This document shows positions 8,845 through 16,922 of a stretch of DNA of 64,000 nt, piece by piece; position 1 is the first letter of the stretch; every line of letters begins with the position of its first letter. The position numbers and the translations under genes were made by a program. Source of the stretch: Xanthobacter autotrophicus (lineage in GTDB: Bacteria; Pseudomonadota; Alphaproteobacteria; Rhizobiales; Xanthobacteraceae); contig NZ_JAIVFO010000002.1 in assembly GCF_029991245.1 (NCBI RefSeq), forward strand, positions 56,765 to 120,764, in the 5' to 3' direction. The notes under the pieces were generated by a model. That model ran no database searches, was not told where the DNA came from, and worked only from the letters and a program-made list of their open reading frames with translations.

Positions 8845-9407
8845 CAGGCAGTCTCCAGAACAGGGCTAAACGATTTGGTTTTCCCCGCCTTCCGCTCAAC
8901 GACCAGCCCCTTTGCGGCAAGACTGGAGAGGCGGTTGTTCCAAGCGGTCGGACCTATACGTTCGTCGGGGAATCGCGCCGCAAGTTCGGGCGCGGTGACT
9001 GAACCAAGCTCACGGATTGTCTCGAACGTTGAACGCTGCGCTGGGTCGAGATCGCCGACTAGCCGAGCACCGCTCGCTTGCCCGTGAGCGTCAACGTCGC
9101 AGACCCAGAAGACGTCGTTGCGGGCTTGAAGGAAGAACTCGAGCTCTTCGAGAACAACTGGATCTAGGTTGGCGGCGACGGGGTAGACGTTGGCCAAGGA
9201 TCGACGCGCATAGTCGCGGAACCCTATGATGGCCTCGCGTAGGAAGGAACTGGTTGCGACTTTCACTCCCTGGAAGTCGAGGAAGGAGGCTGTCGGCTCC
9301 TTGAGGGGCGGTGTTGCATCGATCAAAGCAGTGAGCAGCTTCCGTCCGGCCAATCCGCCGGAAAAAACCTCACGCCCGTCCATCAGCTTTAGCAGTTCGT
9401 ATCGCAA
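8844..9407 (-). CDS. STAS-like (DUF4325-type) protein with C-terminal winged helix
   Basis: 187 residues, first gene of a coupled three-gene operon. Residues 35-110 match the STAS-like DUF4325 pattern: ASFLDFQGVKVATSSFLREA, then a short strand with YPVAANLD, then a helix with EELEFFLQARND. Residues 120-185 look like a winged-helix DNA- or protein-binding domain (VTAPELAARF, WNNRLSSLAAKGLVV). The start is probably the TTG at 9407, since no ATG or GTG lies upstream in frame and GTGAGG sits about 9 bases before it. STAS-like proteins of this class tend to occur with GHKL ATPases, and one lies 1.4 kb away. The promoter region faces that of the AbiEi-like gene. Confidence 0.7.
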   Translation of the reverse strand: MRYELLKLMDGREVFSGGLAGRKLLTALIDATPPLKEPTASFLDFQGVKVATSSFLREAIIGFRDYARRSLANVYPVAANLDPVVLEELEFFLQARNDVFWVCDVDAHGQASGARLVGDLDPAQRSTFETIRELGSVTAPELAARFPDERIGPTAWNNRLSSLAAKGLVVERKAGKTKSFSPVLETA

Positions 9408-9518
9408 CTCATTATCCTCACGTGTTGATAGTGAAGATAGTGAGCGACGCTTTGGCCGTCAAGGGTGCGCCATAGCCCTCCACAGTCTCCGATTTCCGCA
9501 AACGGCACCGAGTTGCAG

Positions 9519-9550
9519 TTTGTCAGAAAACGATCTCTAGTTCTGACAAA
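9519..9550. promoter_or_regulatory. Perfect 10-bp inverted repeat, likely AbiEi operator
   Basis: TTTGTCAGAA at 9519-9528 is repeated exactly in inverse at 9541-9550 with a 12-base spacer. It ends ten bases before the ATG of the AbiEi-like antitoxin, just upstream of the GAGG ribosome site at 9551-9554. AbiEi-type antitoxins repress their own operon by binding inverted repeats in the promoter, so this is the natural operator. Confidence 0.75.
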
Positions 9551-9560
9551 GAGGTAGGTC

Positions 9561-10154
9561 ATGCAGCAATTGACGGAACGTATTTTGGCGCACGCGACGC
9601 AGCTTCCGGAGGGCGCTCCGGTGTCGGCTAAGGGCTTGTTGCATCTTGGCAATCGGGCGGCGGTCGACCAGACGCTGCACCGGCTGGCTGCGCGTGGCCA
9701 GCTTCAACGTGCCGGACGAGGTGTGTACGTCCTGCCGGTCGAGGGGCGCTTCGGAACACGGCCGCCCACCGTCGAGCAAGTCGTCAGCGCTGTAGCGGCG
9801 CAACGCGGCGAAGTAATCGCCCCGAGTGGCGCGGCGGCGGCCAACGCTCTTGGATTGACTACGCAAGTCCCCGTGCGCGCGGTGTATCTCACCTCGGGAC
9901 GTAGCCGCACCTTCAAGTTGGGCAAGCAGTCGGTCGAATTGCGCCACGCGCCGCGTTGGCAACTGACATTGGCCAATAGGCCGGCAGGCGAAGCGCTGCG
10001 GGCGCTGGCCTGGCTAGGCCCGGAGAGGGCGGAGGAAGCCCTCGAGACGCTGAAGCGGAAAATGCCGTCGGGCGCCTTCGGTGAGTTGGTCGCTGTTGCG
10101 CCGCAGCTCCCGACCTGGCTCGCTCGAAGTGTCGGGAAAGCCGCATATGGCTGA
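9561..10154 (+). CDS. AbiEi-type antitoxin / DUF6088 transcriptional regulator
   Basis: 197 residues. The N-terminus is a winged helix (residues 20-60: VSAKGLLHLGNRAAVDQTLHRLAARGQLQRAGRGVYVLP region), the DNA-binding part of AbiEi antitoxins. The following domain (APSGAAAANALGL, then RTFKLG) is typical of DUF6088/AbiEi proteins. In the AbiE system this protein represses its own promoter and neutralises the AbiEii nucleotidyltransferase. The gene overlaps its toxin partner by 8 bases and lies directly behind a perfect inverted repeat. The antitoxin frame is intact while the toxin is broken, so this is now an orphan repressor. Confidence 0.8.
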   Translation: MQQLTERILAHATQLPEGAPVSAKGLLHLGNRAAVDQTLHRLAARGQLQRAGRGVYVLPVEGRFGTRPPTVEQVVSAVAAQRGEVIAPSGAAAANALGLTTQVPVRAVYLTSGRSRTFKLGKQSVELRHAPRWQLTLANRPAGEALRALAWLGPERAEEALETLKRKMPSGAFGELVAVAPQLPTWLARSVGKAAYG

Positions 10155-10541
10155 TGCCTTCCTTCGTCTCTCGGCCAAGGATCGCCGCGACGCCCTGAGT
10201 GTGGCGGCCGACCGTGCTGGGCGACCTGCGCATCTCTTGGAAAAGGACGTGTGGGTGGTCTGGGCGCTGGCGACCCTCTACGGCTCGGCGCTCGGCGAAC
10301 ATCTGGTGTTCAAGGCACGTCGTTCTCCAAAGCCTATCAGGTCATCCGGCGGTTTTCCGAGGACGTCGACCTGACCTACGACATCGGAACAAGATCGGCC
10401 TGTCCGTGGCGATTCAAGGCCTTCAGGAAGCGCTGCGCCAGCGCAAGACAGCCCCCGGACGCGATTGCCAGACAGGCCGAGCGTGGAGCGGTCGCTACGG
10501 TGATCTTTCCCTACCTTGTGGCCCTGACCGCCAACTGCTGA
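10147..10541 (+). pseudogene. AbiEii-type nucleotidyltransferase toxin, frameshifted and truncated
   Basis: Reading starts well (ATG at 10147: RLSAKDRRDALSVAA, then HLLEKDVWVVWAL and GEHLVFK). At about 10315 the expected GGTS of the nucleotidyltransferase is lost. The match continues in another frame as GTSFSKAYQVIRRFSEDVDL, which carries the catalytic DxD region. About four bases appear to be missing at the junction. After DLTYDI the family similarity ends and the following 150 bases match nothing I recognise. Intact AbiEii proteins have about 300 residues, so most of the C-terminus is gone. The toxin should be inactive. Confidence 0.8.
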
Positions 10542-10554
10542 CGGGAAGTCGAGA

Positions 10555-10583
10555 ATTATCACGCATTTCAGATGCGTGATAAT
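10555..10583. promoter_or_regulatory. Perfect 12-bp inverted repeat upstream of the HipA-like gene (operator 1)
   Basis: ATTATCACGCAT and its exact inverse complement flank the five bases TTCAG. The centre lies 56 bp upstream of the centre of a second, related repeat. Between the two is TTGACC at 10586-10591 with an ATTAAC near 10611, a possible promoter. The pair is a good candidate for autoregulation by the HipA-like fusion protein. Confidence 0.7.
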
Positions 10584-10610
10584 CCTTGACCGGTCGACCC
10601 AAGATGTGCG

Positions 10611-10639
10611 ATTAACGCGCATCTGAAATGCGGGATAAT
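10611..10639. promoter_or_regulatory. Imperfect inverted repeat overlapping the HipA-like start codon (operator 2)
   Basis: ATTAACGCGCAT, spacer CTGAA, then ATGCGGGATAAT. It is an inverted, slightly degenerate copy of the repeat at 10555-10583; even the spacer is the inverse complement. The right arm contains the ATG at 10628 used as start here, so a bound repressor would cover the first codons. Confidence 0.65.
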
Positions 10640-12496
10640 CCTGTGACTATCCACCTGGTGGGAGAGACGATCGATGCCAAGCGGGCGCATCAGCGCGCGC
10701 AGGCTGGAGAGCTGATCCAACTCGTTCGGGGCGTTTATGTCGATCATGATGGCGATGCTGAAGCGACCATCCTGGGCCATGCCGTCCGTATCGCCCACTA
10801 CCTCTATCCCAACGCCTATCTCTCGTCTGCAAGCGCGGTTCTGCTCGCGCCAACGCCAGACGGGCGCCTGTTCATCAGTGGTCGCCGCAACCAGCGCACG
10901 CGGCTGCGCGCACTCGAGATCGTTCAGAACCAAGCCCCGGCGCACCCTTCGACGGCGATCGCGGTGATTGGCGACGATCTGGGAGAGCTGCGCGTCGCCG
11001 CGTCGTCGCCACGCCAACGCTTCCTCGAAGCCTTCCGCCTGCGAAGCGAACATGCCAGCGCCGTCACCGTCGAAATGCGCGCCCAAATGGCGGCCCGGTT
11101 GGTGGAGGAGCATGGAACGCCACGAGCGGCGGCTGACGCCGTCTGGGCGCTGGCGCGCGAGAATGAATGGTATCGTGAGGGGGAGGGCGCCGAACGCTTC
11201 CTGTTGGCCCAGCCCGGCGGGGCCAAGGTCCCCGTCAACAAGGCGGCGCTCGATCTTCTGGTCGCCTGGCATGGCGAACCTTTAGGCCGCCTGCTCCATG
11301 ATGGTTTCGAATGGCGCTGGAAGGCTCAGAGACGGGTGGGTCCGGTGTTGGTGCGCGAAACGACGCCGGGCAAGCTGCCGGCATTCATCGAGTCGCTGCT
11401 GCCGGAGGGCTGGCTTGCCCAGGTCCTCCATGAACGCGACGAGCGCGAGGCGCTACGGCGGGGTCGACGCTACATGTCCAATATCGTCATCGTCGAGGAC
11501 CGCGAGGAACTGGCGGCATTGCCCGCCGATGTGCTCAGCACCACGCTCGCCAGCTTCCTCGACGCGGGGCGCTTCACCGGCACGTACGCCGGACCGGCGC
11601 GCGGTGAGATCGAGGAGACCTTCGAGCAGAACCTGGCGCGTATCTTCGCGCGTGCCGAAACACCACGCCTGTCAGGCGTCCAGATCAAGGCGCCGATGAG
11701 TCTGACCCCGGACGGCGCTCTCGTCCCGGCCATCGACCAGCCCTTCACCCACATTCTCAAGCCTGCGGGAACGGCGGGATTCGAGACGCTGCCGATTGTG
11801 GAATGGCTATGCTTGGAGCTTGGGCGCGCCGCCGGGTTTGAGGTGCCCGACGCGGCCCTGATCGAGATGCCCGACGGCATGTCGCCGGCCCTGGTGGTTG
11901 AGCGGTTCGACGTCCGGCGTGGCCCTCAGGACAATCGTCGTCTGGCGATGGAGGACTTCTGCTCCATCTTGGACCTTCCGGCTACGGCAAAATATGATGG
12001 CACGATCGAGCGCATGGCGCGGGGCCTGCGTCCGCTTTCGACCGATCCCGCCGCCGACCTCGACATCTTGTTTCGTCGCGCGGTCTTCGCCTGGTTGATT
12101 GCCGACGGCGACATGCACCTGAAAAACCTCGCGATGCTCAAGACGGCGGAGGCGGAAGCCAAGGCCTTCACGACCGTGCGTTTCGCGCCGCTCTATGATG
12201 CAGTCACCACGCGAGTCTTTCCGGGCCTTGGCGGTGATCGGATGGCCCTGAAGCTGAACGGCAAGGATGACCGCCTGACGCGCCAAGACTTCCTCGCACT
12301 GGCCCGCACGATCGGACTGACGGTCGGCGATGCCGAGACCGCGATCGTCGAACTTGCCGGGCGGCTCGCTGTGCGTGTCAAGACGCTGGGCCTGCCTGCG
12401 TTCGCGGCTCAGTCAGAGGTGGCAAGGGCCACGAGAGACAAGGTGATCGCTATCGTCGAGGATCGATGCTCGGCCTTTGCTAGCGGCGCTGAATAG
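10628..12496 (+). CDS. HipA-like toxin kinase fused to an AbiEi-like N-terminal domain
   Basis: 622 residues, well above the roughly 440 of classical HipA. Residues 1-120 resemble an AbiEi-like winged-helix region (AHQRAQAGELIQLVRGVYV). From about residue 220 a HipA fold follows: LLPEGWL, the HipA signature QIKAPMSL near 352, PFTHILKPAG, VVERFDVRR, and the catalytic loop DGDMHLKN near 491 in place of the usual DDHxKN. HipA kinases phosphorylate translation factors or aminoacyl-tRNA synthetases and cause growth arrest. No separate HipB is present, so the N-terminal DNA-binding part may act as a built-in antitoxin. It lies directly after the broken AbiE toxin, behind two operators. If the palindrome rules out ATG 10628, the GTG at 10643 is the alternative start. 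Confidence 0.8.
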   Translation: MRDNPVTIHLVGETIDAKRAHQRAQAGELIQLVRGVYVDHDGDAEATILGHAVRIAHYLYPNAYLSSASAVLLAPTPDGRLFISGRRNQRTRLRALEIVQNQAPAHPSTAIAVIGDDLGELRVAASSPRQRFLEAFRLRSEHASAVTVEMRAQMAARLVEEHGTPRAAADAVWALARENEWYREGEGAERFLLAQPGGAKVPVNKAALDLLVAWHGEPLGRLLHDGFEWRWKAQRRVGPVLVRETTPGKLPAFIESLLPEGWLAQVLHERDEREALRRGRRYMSNIVIVEDREELAALPADVLSTTLASFLDAGRFTGTYAGPARGEIEETFEQNLARIFARAETPRLSGVQIKAPMSLTPDGALVPAIDQPFTHILKPAGTAGFETLPIVEWLCLELGRAAGFEVPDAALIEMPDGMSPALVVERFDVRRGPQDNRRLAMEDFCSILDLPATAKYDGTIERMARGLRPLSTDPAADLDILFRRAVFAWLIADGDMHLKNLAMLKTAEAEAKAFTTVRFAPLYDAVTTRVFPGLGGDRMALKLNGKDDRLTRQDFLALARTIGLTVGDAETAIVELAGRLAVRVKTLGLPAFAAQSEVARATRDKVIAIVEDRCSAFASGAE

Positions 12497-12814
12497 GCGG
12501 TTTGGCCTATGGCCCAAGTCGGATTTGTAGCCCTCCGCAACAGGCGCCGGTAGTCTCTCTTCCGCCTTCCAACCCGTCACGGCGAACCCGTCCGCACTCT
12601 TACTTTCGATCTTTCCGCGCACGCGATTCGGGAAATCGCGGGGCGGTCTTGGCTGACCGGCGGGGCGTTGCGGGGCGGCCAGCCCCGCTGAAGGGTCGAT
12701 CGAGACGCAACTCGAAGGATACACTCATAATCTTCGCGGCCGCCGTTCGGGCGCTGCTCGAGGATGAAGAACTCGCCTAGTGGCGACGCTGCGGAACCTT
12801 CTATGTGCCGAAGC
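12497..12814. other. Intergenic stretch without a recognisable gene
   Basis: 318 bp between the convergent HipA-like and trypsin-like genes. A 92-codon frame on the plus strand (12502-12780) is Arg/Pro-rich with no ribosome site and no family resemblance. I see no clear terminator and no mobile-element end. Confidence 0.5.
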
Positions 12815-13636
12815 TTAGGGATAGAAGCGGGCGAGGAAAGCTGCCACGTGCTCGATCCGGGTCGCGAACAGAAAGCGATCGCTCGTATCCCATCCCCATA
12901 GCACCCCCGTCAGCCGCGCAACGCCGGGGGTCCAGGTTTCACCACGCTCGGCGAATTCCACTATGCGCGTGTTCCAGACCAGAGACCCGCTCATACCATG
13001 TGGGTCGAGCGGGATCGAACTGGTCTTGCCACCCGTCGGTGTGGTGGCGTCTGGGTGCCAATGCATGGCGAAGTGACAGACGGGATCGAAATCGGGATGC
13101 TTGATCGAGCGCCTGGTTTCCTCCGGTTCGAGGGCCCCGTCATACTCCTGGGTGAGGTAAGGAGTCCCCGTCGTAAACAGCATCTCGAACGCGGGTGAAT
13201 AATGGGCCTTTTCGCCGGTGAAGCCCATGACGAATAGATATTCGGCCTGCAACGGCGCGTGCCGCTCTTCAAAACGGTAGTCGGGAAAAGCCATGGCGCT
13301 ATGCCTCACGGCGTTCCATCGGTCGTCCACAGGGCTGAAGGCGAGATCCTCTGGAGCCGCGACGACCTGATAGGGATTGTTGATGTGGAGGTAGTCGGAT
13401 GAGTCGAAGCATTTGCGTGCCAGCGAATGCTTCTTCACCTCCCGTGCGACATGCTCGTTGGTGAGCAGAAGACGGTTTCGGCGCCATTCGACATATCCGC
13501 CCGTGCCGACGTGGATCGCAGTGCCATCGACAAGTGCGCCAGATATCGGCGTCACGAACGGCTGCAACTGGACGCTCAACAAGTTGCTCGCCACCGCGAG
13601 CTGTTCCTGTAGTGTCGGCTGTTGGCTCGTGTTCAT
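12815..13636 (-). CDS. Trypsin-like serine protease
   Basis: 273 residues with a chymotrypsin-fold triad visible: His62 in LLLTNEHVA, Asp97 in PEDLAF, and Ser216 in HGMSGSLV. There is no signal peptide or membrane segment, so it acts in the cytoplasm. Cytoplasmic trypsin-like domains occur in several conflict systems, where they process or activate a partner. It lies 63 bp downstream of the AbiJ-NTD3/DUF559-like gene on the same strand and looks like the fourth gene of the OLD/UvrD operon. It could also be an independent system; there is no translational coupling here. Confidence 0.75.
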   Translation of the reverse strand: MNTSQQPTLQEQLAVASNLLSVQLQPFVTPISGALVDGTAIHVGTGGYVEWRRNRLLLTNEHVAREVKKHSLARKCFDSSDYLHINNPYQVVAAPEDLAFSPVDDRWNAVRHSAMAFPDYRFEERHAPLQAEYLFVMGFTGEKAHYSPAFEMLFTTGTPYLTQEYDGALEPEETRRSIKHPDFDPVCHFAMHWHPDATTPTGGKTSSIPLDPHGMSGSLVWNTRIVEFAERGETWTPGVARLTGVLWGWDTSDRFLFATRIEHVAAFLARFYP

Positions 13637-13699
13637 TATGCCCCCCAGGCGCAGTGTTAAATTCCCCGCGACGCTTCTGCCCGCGGATAAAACCGAAGA

Positions 13700-15040
13700 T
13701 CAGCCAGTCGCCGTGACCTTGTGCAACGCCCAGAGCCGATCGAAGAAACGCTCAATCAAGTGCCCGGCACCTTCTCCGACAAGCTCATTCGAACCGAAGC
13801 GGTAGATCTCATAGCCGGCCAGGCGCAGATCCCGATCCGCGCCCACCATCTCCGAATAGGCGGCGAGCGAGGGCTTGCTGTCTCGGCTGAAGTGTTGCGA
13901 CCCGTCGACCTCAATCACAACGCGCTGGTTGTTCGGCAGCAAAAGGAGAAAGTCCATCCGCTGGCGTGGCAGCCCAGCTCGATGTCGCAGCAGTTTCACG
14001 ACGGCCGGATCGTAGTGGAGGTAGACCTGCGGAATGAGTGCGGGCAGCGCGCCGGCGAGCTTCGCGCGATAGAGCCTGAAATATGTGTCGAAGAGACCAC
14101 GCTCCGCGTCTGACGCCAGAGAGGCGCGCAGGCGGAGCCCCAAGGTGCGGGCGGGTTCGTCGGGCTCCACGCCCGGGACACCGCGCCACCATTCGACCAG
14201 CTCACTCCACAGAAGGCCGTCGCGTCGGATCGGCCTGTCATAGACCAGACAGCTCGAAGCGTTCGACAGGATGACGATGTCGTTGTTGACCGCGTCGCTG
14301 AAGCCGATCTCCGGCTTTGGACCGTTTGAGGCGAAGATGAGATTTTTCGGCGATCCTGCCGGACCTCTGCCCATGGGAACGATCCGATAAATCGGATAAC
14401 CGGATTCCTCGGCGACAACATTGAGCACACGTCCGTCTCGTCGGAGAACCATGTTGAGTTCATCCACTAGTGCCACTTGGCCAGGCCCTCTTCGTCCAAG
14501 GGGGTGAAGTGCCGCCTCGATGAGGCGGTTGAAGCGATCCCGCGAGCAGGTGAGTGCGCCAATCTGATCGAAGAGAAACTCCACACTCCAGTCGCCCTGG
14601 TTGCGGATCATGTGCTGTTCAATATCGTGCGCGAGGCTTCGGCTGGAGAAGAGTTCTGCGCCCATCGTGTCGATCGGGAAGAGCTTGCGGACGATTTCCA
14701 CTACATCCTGTTCGCCGCAAAGATCGTCACCGAAGCATTTGGCCGCGTCGCGTCGGGTGATCTCCGTGATGGCTGCCGTGCCGTGTTCGAGAACGGCGAG
14801 TCCCGCTTCCTCAAGCGCATAGTCGCCGAACTGCACACCAAGCAGGCGGGCGATCTCACCCAACTCCCGGTCGGTCTTGCCCGCGAGAGCCCGGCGGGCG
14901 CGATCTTTCTTGCTTACACCCTCTTCGTAGTCAGAGATCACCAGGCCGGCACCTGTCGCGACGGACGGCATCTGGTCGTTGGTCGCACGCTGTTTCAGCG
15001 TTTCGGCGATGCGTTCTGCTAGTTGCGATGCCCCACTCAT
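13700..15040 (-). CDS. AbiJ-NTD3 domain protein with C-terminal DUF559-like nuclease
   Basis: 446 residues from the ATG at 15040, which overlaps the helicase stop (ATGA); a longer upstream frame inside the helicase gene is not used. Residues 75-215 match the AbiJ N-terminal domain 3 pattern: ITEITRRD, a Trp-Ser region in GDWSVEFLFDQIGAL, then VDELNMVLRRDG and SGYPIYRI. The last 85 residues look like a DUF559/Vsr-type PD-(D/E)XK nuclease: Asp363 in MDFLLLL, then IEVDG with Glu377 and Asp379, followed by QHF. A third, nuclease-bearing component directly coupled to an OLD/UvrD pair extends the usual two-gene Gabija layout. Domain assignments are by eye. Confidence 0.7.
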   Translation of the reverse strand: MSGASQLAERIAETLKQRATNDQMPSVATGAGLVISDYEEGVSKKDRARRALAGKTDRELGEIARLLGVQFGDYALEEAGLAVLEHGTAAITEITRRDAAKCFGDDLCGEQDVVEIVRKLFPIDTMGAELFSSRSLAHDIEQHMIRNQGDWSVEFLFDQIGALTCSRDRFNRLIEAALHPLGRRGPGQVALVDELNMVLRRDGRVLNVVAEESGYPIYRIVPMGRGPAGSPKNLIFASNGPKPEIGFSDAVNNDIVILSNASSCLVYDRPIRRDGLLWSELVEWWRGVPGVEPDEPARTLGLRLRASLASDAERGLFDTYFRLYRAKLAGALPALIPQVYLHYDPAVVKLLRHRAGLPRQRMDFLLLLPNNQRVVIEVDGSQHFSRDSKPSLAAYSEMVGADRDLRLAGYEIYRFGSNELVGEGAGHLIERFFDRLWALHKVTATG

Positions 15041-16920
15041 ATCGCGATCTCCGGCACACCGGCGTCGGTCAGAAGTTGAAACAACTCGGCGACGCGGCGG
15101 CGCTGGCCACGCTCTTGGCAGAAGGCGAAAATCGCCCGCTGCTTGGCGCGGGAGAGCGCCACGAAAAAGGTGGCAAGGCCTTCTGGATTGCCCGGCGTGT
15201 GTGCCCACCAGGCCTGATCATCGAGGCCGATGAAAACGATGGTGTCGTATTCGAGGCCTTTGCTTTTGTGGACCGTCATCAACGGGATCTGTCCGAGACC
15301 CTCGAATGCGTCCAGGCAGACCGTCCACGTGACAGCGCCGTTTGCCGATGTGGCAAGATGCTGTTGGAACGCATCGACCATGATGGCGAGGAGGTCGCCC
15401 GAAGAATACTCGAGGTAGGTTCGAGCGACAGCTGCCAAATCGAGAAATGCCAGGACGCGAGCGGCGAAGATCGCGGCGTTCGCCGGCGACGGCGGCGTGT
15501 TGGCCATGTCGGCGCGCAGCATCGTCAGAAATGCCGTGAGATCGGTCTCAGTGCGCGCCTTCGCGACATCGTCCCCGGACGTAATCGCCCGTATCTCCAA
15601 TAGCGCAGCGGAGCACAGTTGCCACGCATCCGGCGCGCGGCGGGTAGCTCCCAGGCGGAGCAGGGCGATCGCGACTCTCGCGAACTGATCAGAGAGGAGA
15701 TCCTGGAGGGTCGTGCGTCCGAGGGCGTGGCTCTCGTTTCGCAACCGCAAACCTTGCTGCGCCAGTGGCGCCGCAAGGTCGGCCTCGAAGTCGTCGGACT
15801 TCTGCTTGACCAAAATGGCATAGTCACGAGGCGCGCGGCCTCGGGCCGCCATGTCATTCGCCAGCCAGCGCGCAAGGTGCTCGGCCTCGCGGGCCTTGGT
15901 CGGGCTGTTCCAGACTTGGGCGACATCGCCGTCCACCTGCCGGACAGCTTGGGCTACCGTAGGCGCCGCATTCGGATCAAGGGCTCTCGCCACGACATGC
16001 TGAATCCGAACGAGGTCTGGCGACGATCGGAAATTGAATAGGAGCGGGATCCGAACGGCCGCAAAATCTACGGCGATGCGTTCGAAGGCGTCAATCCGCG
16101 CGCCGGCCCAAGTCATGATGCGCTGTTTGTCGTCGCCAACGGCCGTCACGGCGATATTGGCGCCGCTGAATGCCGAGAGCAGGAAGTCGTACTGTGCGTA
16201 GGTTGTGTCCTGAAATTCATCGACGAACACGAAGGGATAGCTCAACTGAAGCGCACGGCGGATGTCTGGGCTGGCGCGCAACAGCAGTTCGGCGAGCCGA
16301 TTGAGGCTGACGAAGCTCAGGGCTGATTGGGGTTGGGCTCCGAGCTGACCCTCCCACCAACGGTGGACGGTGAACTCCGTGCCGGCCTGCGGCGCAGGGC
16401 GCACTGTCGGCAGGCGGTAAGCACCAACATAGCGGGATTCGAAATTGCCCGCGCCAAGGCCAGCGATTTCGGCCTGCCATTGCGCGGGAGCCGCGAGGCG
16501 AGAGAGGTCGAGGAAACCTGCGACCTGCCGGTACGCCGGAAACGCGATGTCATAGGGTCGGGTTGGCCGCCAGTCGGCGGGTATCGCACTCTGGAATCGA
16601 TCAACCAGACTTTTGGTGAAAGCATCGAAGGTGAGCGACGTAAAGCGGTGCGCCAGTTCGGGCGGACAGCGCTTTCGCACACGGGCGGCAAGGTTGTCGG
16701 CGGCATCGCCTTTGAAGGAGATCGCCAGGACGCGATAGGGCGCTGGGCATAACCCTGTCTCGAGAAGGTAGGCCGCACGCTGCGCCAGAAATTCGGTCTT
16801 TCCCGCACCGGGGCCAGCAACAATGCACGTTGAACCGCCTTGGCGCAGAGAGCGCCAAGCGTCGGGTTCGAGGTCATCGATCCCTCGTGGTCGCCAGTCT
16901 TGTGGCCGGACGAGCGCCAT
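15037..16920 (-). CDS. UvrD/Rep-like SF1 helicase (GajB-like)
   Basis: 627 residues from the ATG at 16920, two bases after the OLD gene stop; a TTG two codons upstream is also possible. SF1A motifs in order: Walker A AGPGAGKTEF (Lys41), Walker B VFVDEFQDT, motif III GDDKQRIMTWAGA, motif V HKSKGLEYD, motif VI FVALSRAKQ. In Gabija, GajB is a UvrD-like protein that senses DNA ends and activates the GajA nuclease; position and coupling fit that role here. The reading frame is complete. Confidence 0.85.
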   Translation of the reverse strand: MALVRPQDWRPRGIDDLEPDAWRSLRQGGSTCIVAGPGAGKTEFLAQRAAYLLETGLCPAPYRVLAISFKGDAADNLAARVRKRCPPELAHRFTSLTFDAFTKSLVDRFQSAIPADWRPTRPYDIAFPAYRQVAGFLDLSRLAAPAQWQAEIAGLGAGNFESRYVGAYRLPTVRPAPQAGTEFTVHRWWEGQLGAQPQSALSFVSLNRLAELLLRASPDIRRALQLSYPFVFVDEFQDTTYAQYDFLLSAFSGANIAVTAVGDDKQRIMTWAGARIDAFERIAVDFAAVRIPLLFNFRSSPDLVRIQHVVARALDPNAAPTVAQAVRQVDGDVAQVWNSPTKAREAEHLARWLANDMAARGRAPRDYAILVKQKSDDFEADLAAPLAQQGLRLRNESHALGRTTLQDLLSDQFARVAIALLRLGATRRAPDAWQLCSAALLEIRAITSGDDVAKARTETDLTAFLTMLRADMANTPPSPANAAIFAARVLAFLDLAAVARTYLEYSSGDLLAIMVDAFQQHLATSANGAVTWTVCLDAFEGLGQIPLMTVHKSKGLEYDTIVFIGLDDQAWWAHTPGNPEGLATFFVALSRAKQRAIFAFCQERGQRRRVAELFQLLTDAGVPEIAI

Positions 16921-16922
16921 GA

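Noticed and set aside
12502..12780. 92-codon plus-strand frame after the HipA-like gene
   Set aside because: Arg/Pro/Ser-rich product typical of non-coding GC-rich DNA, and no ribosome site.
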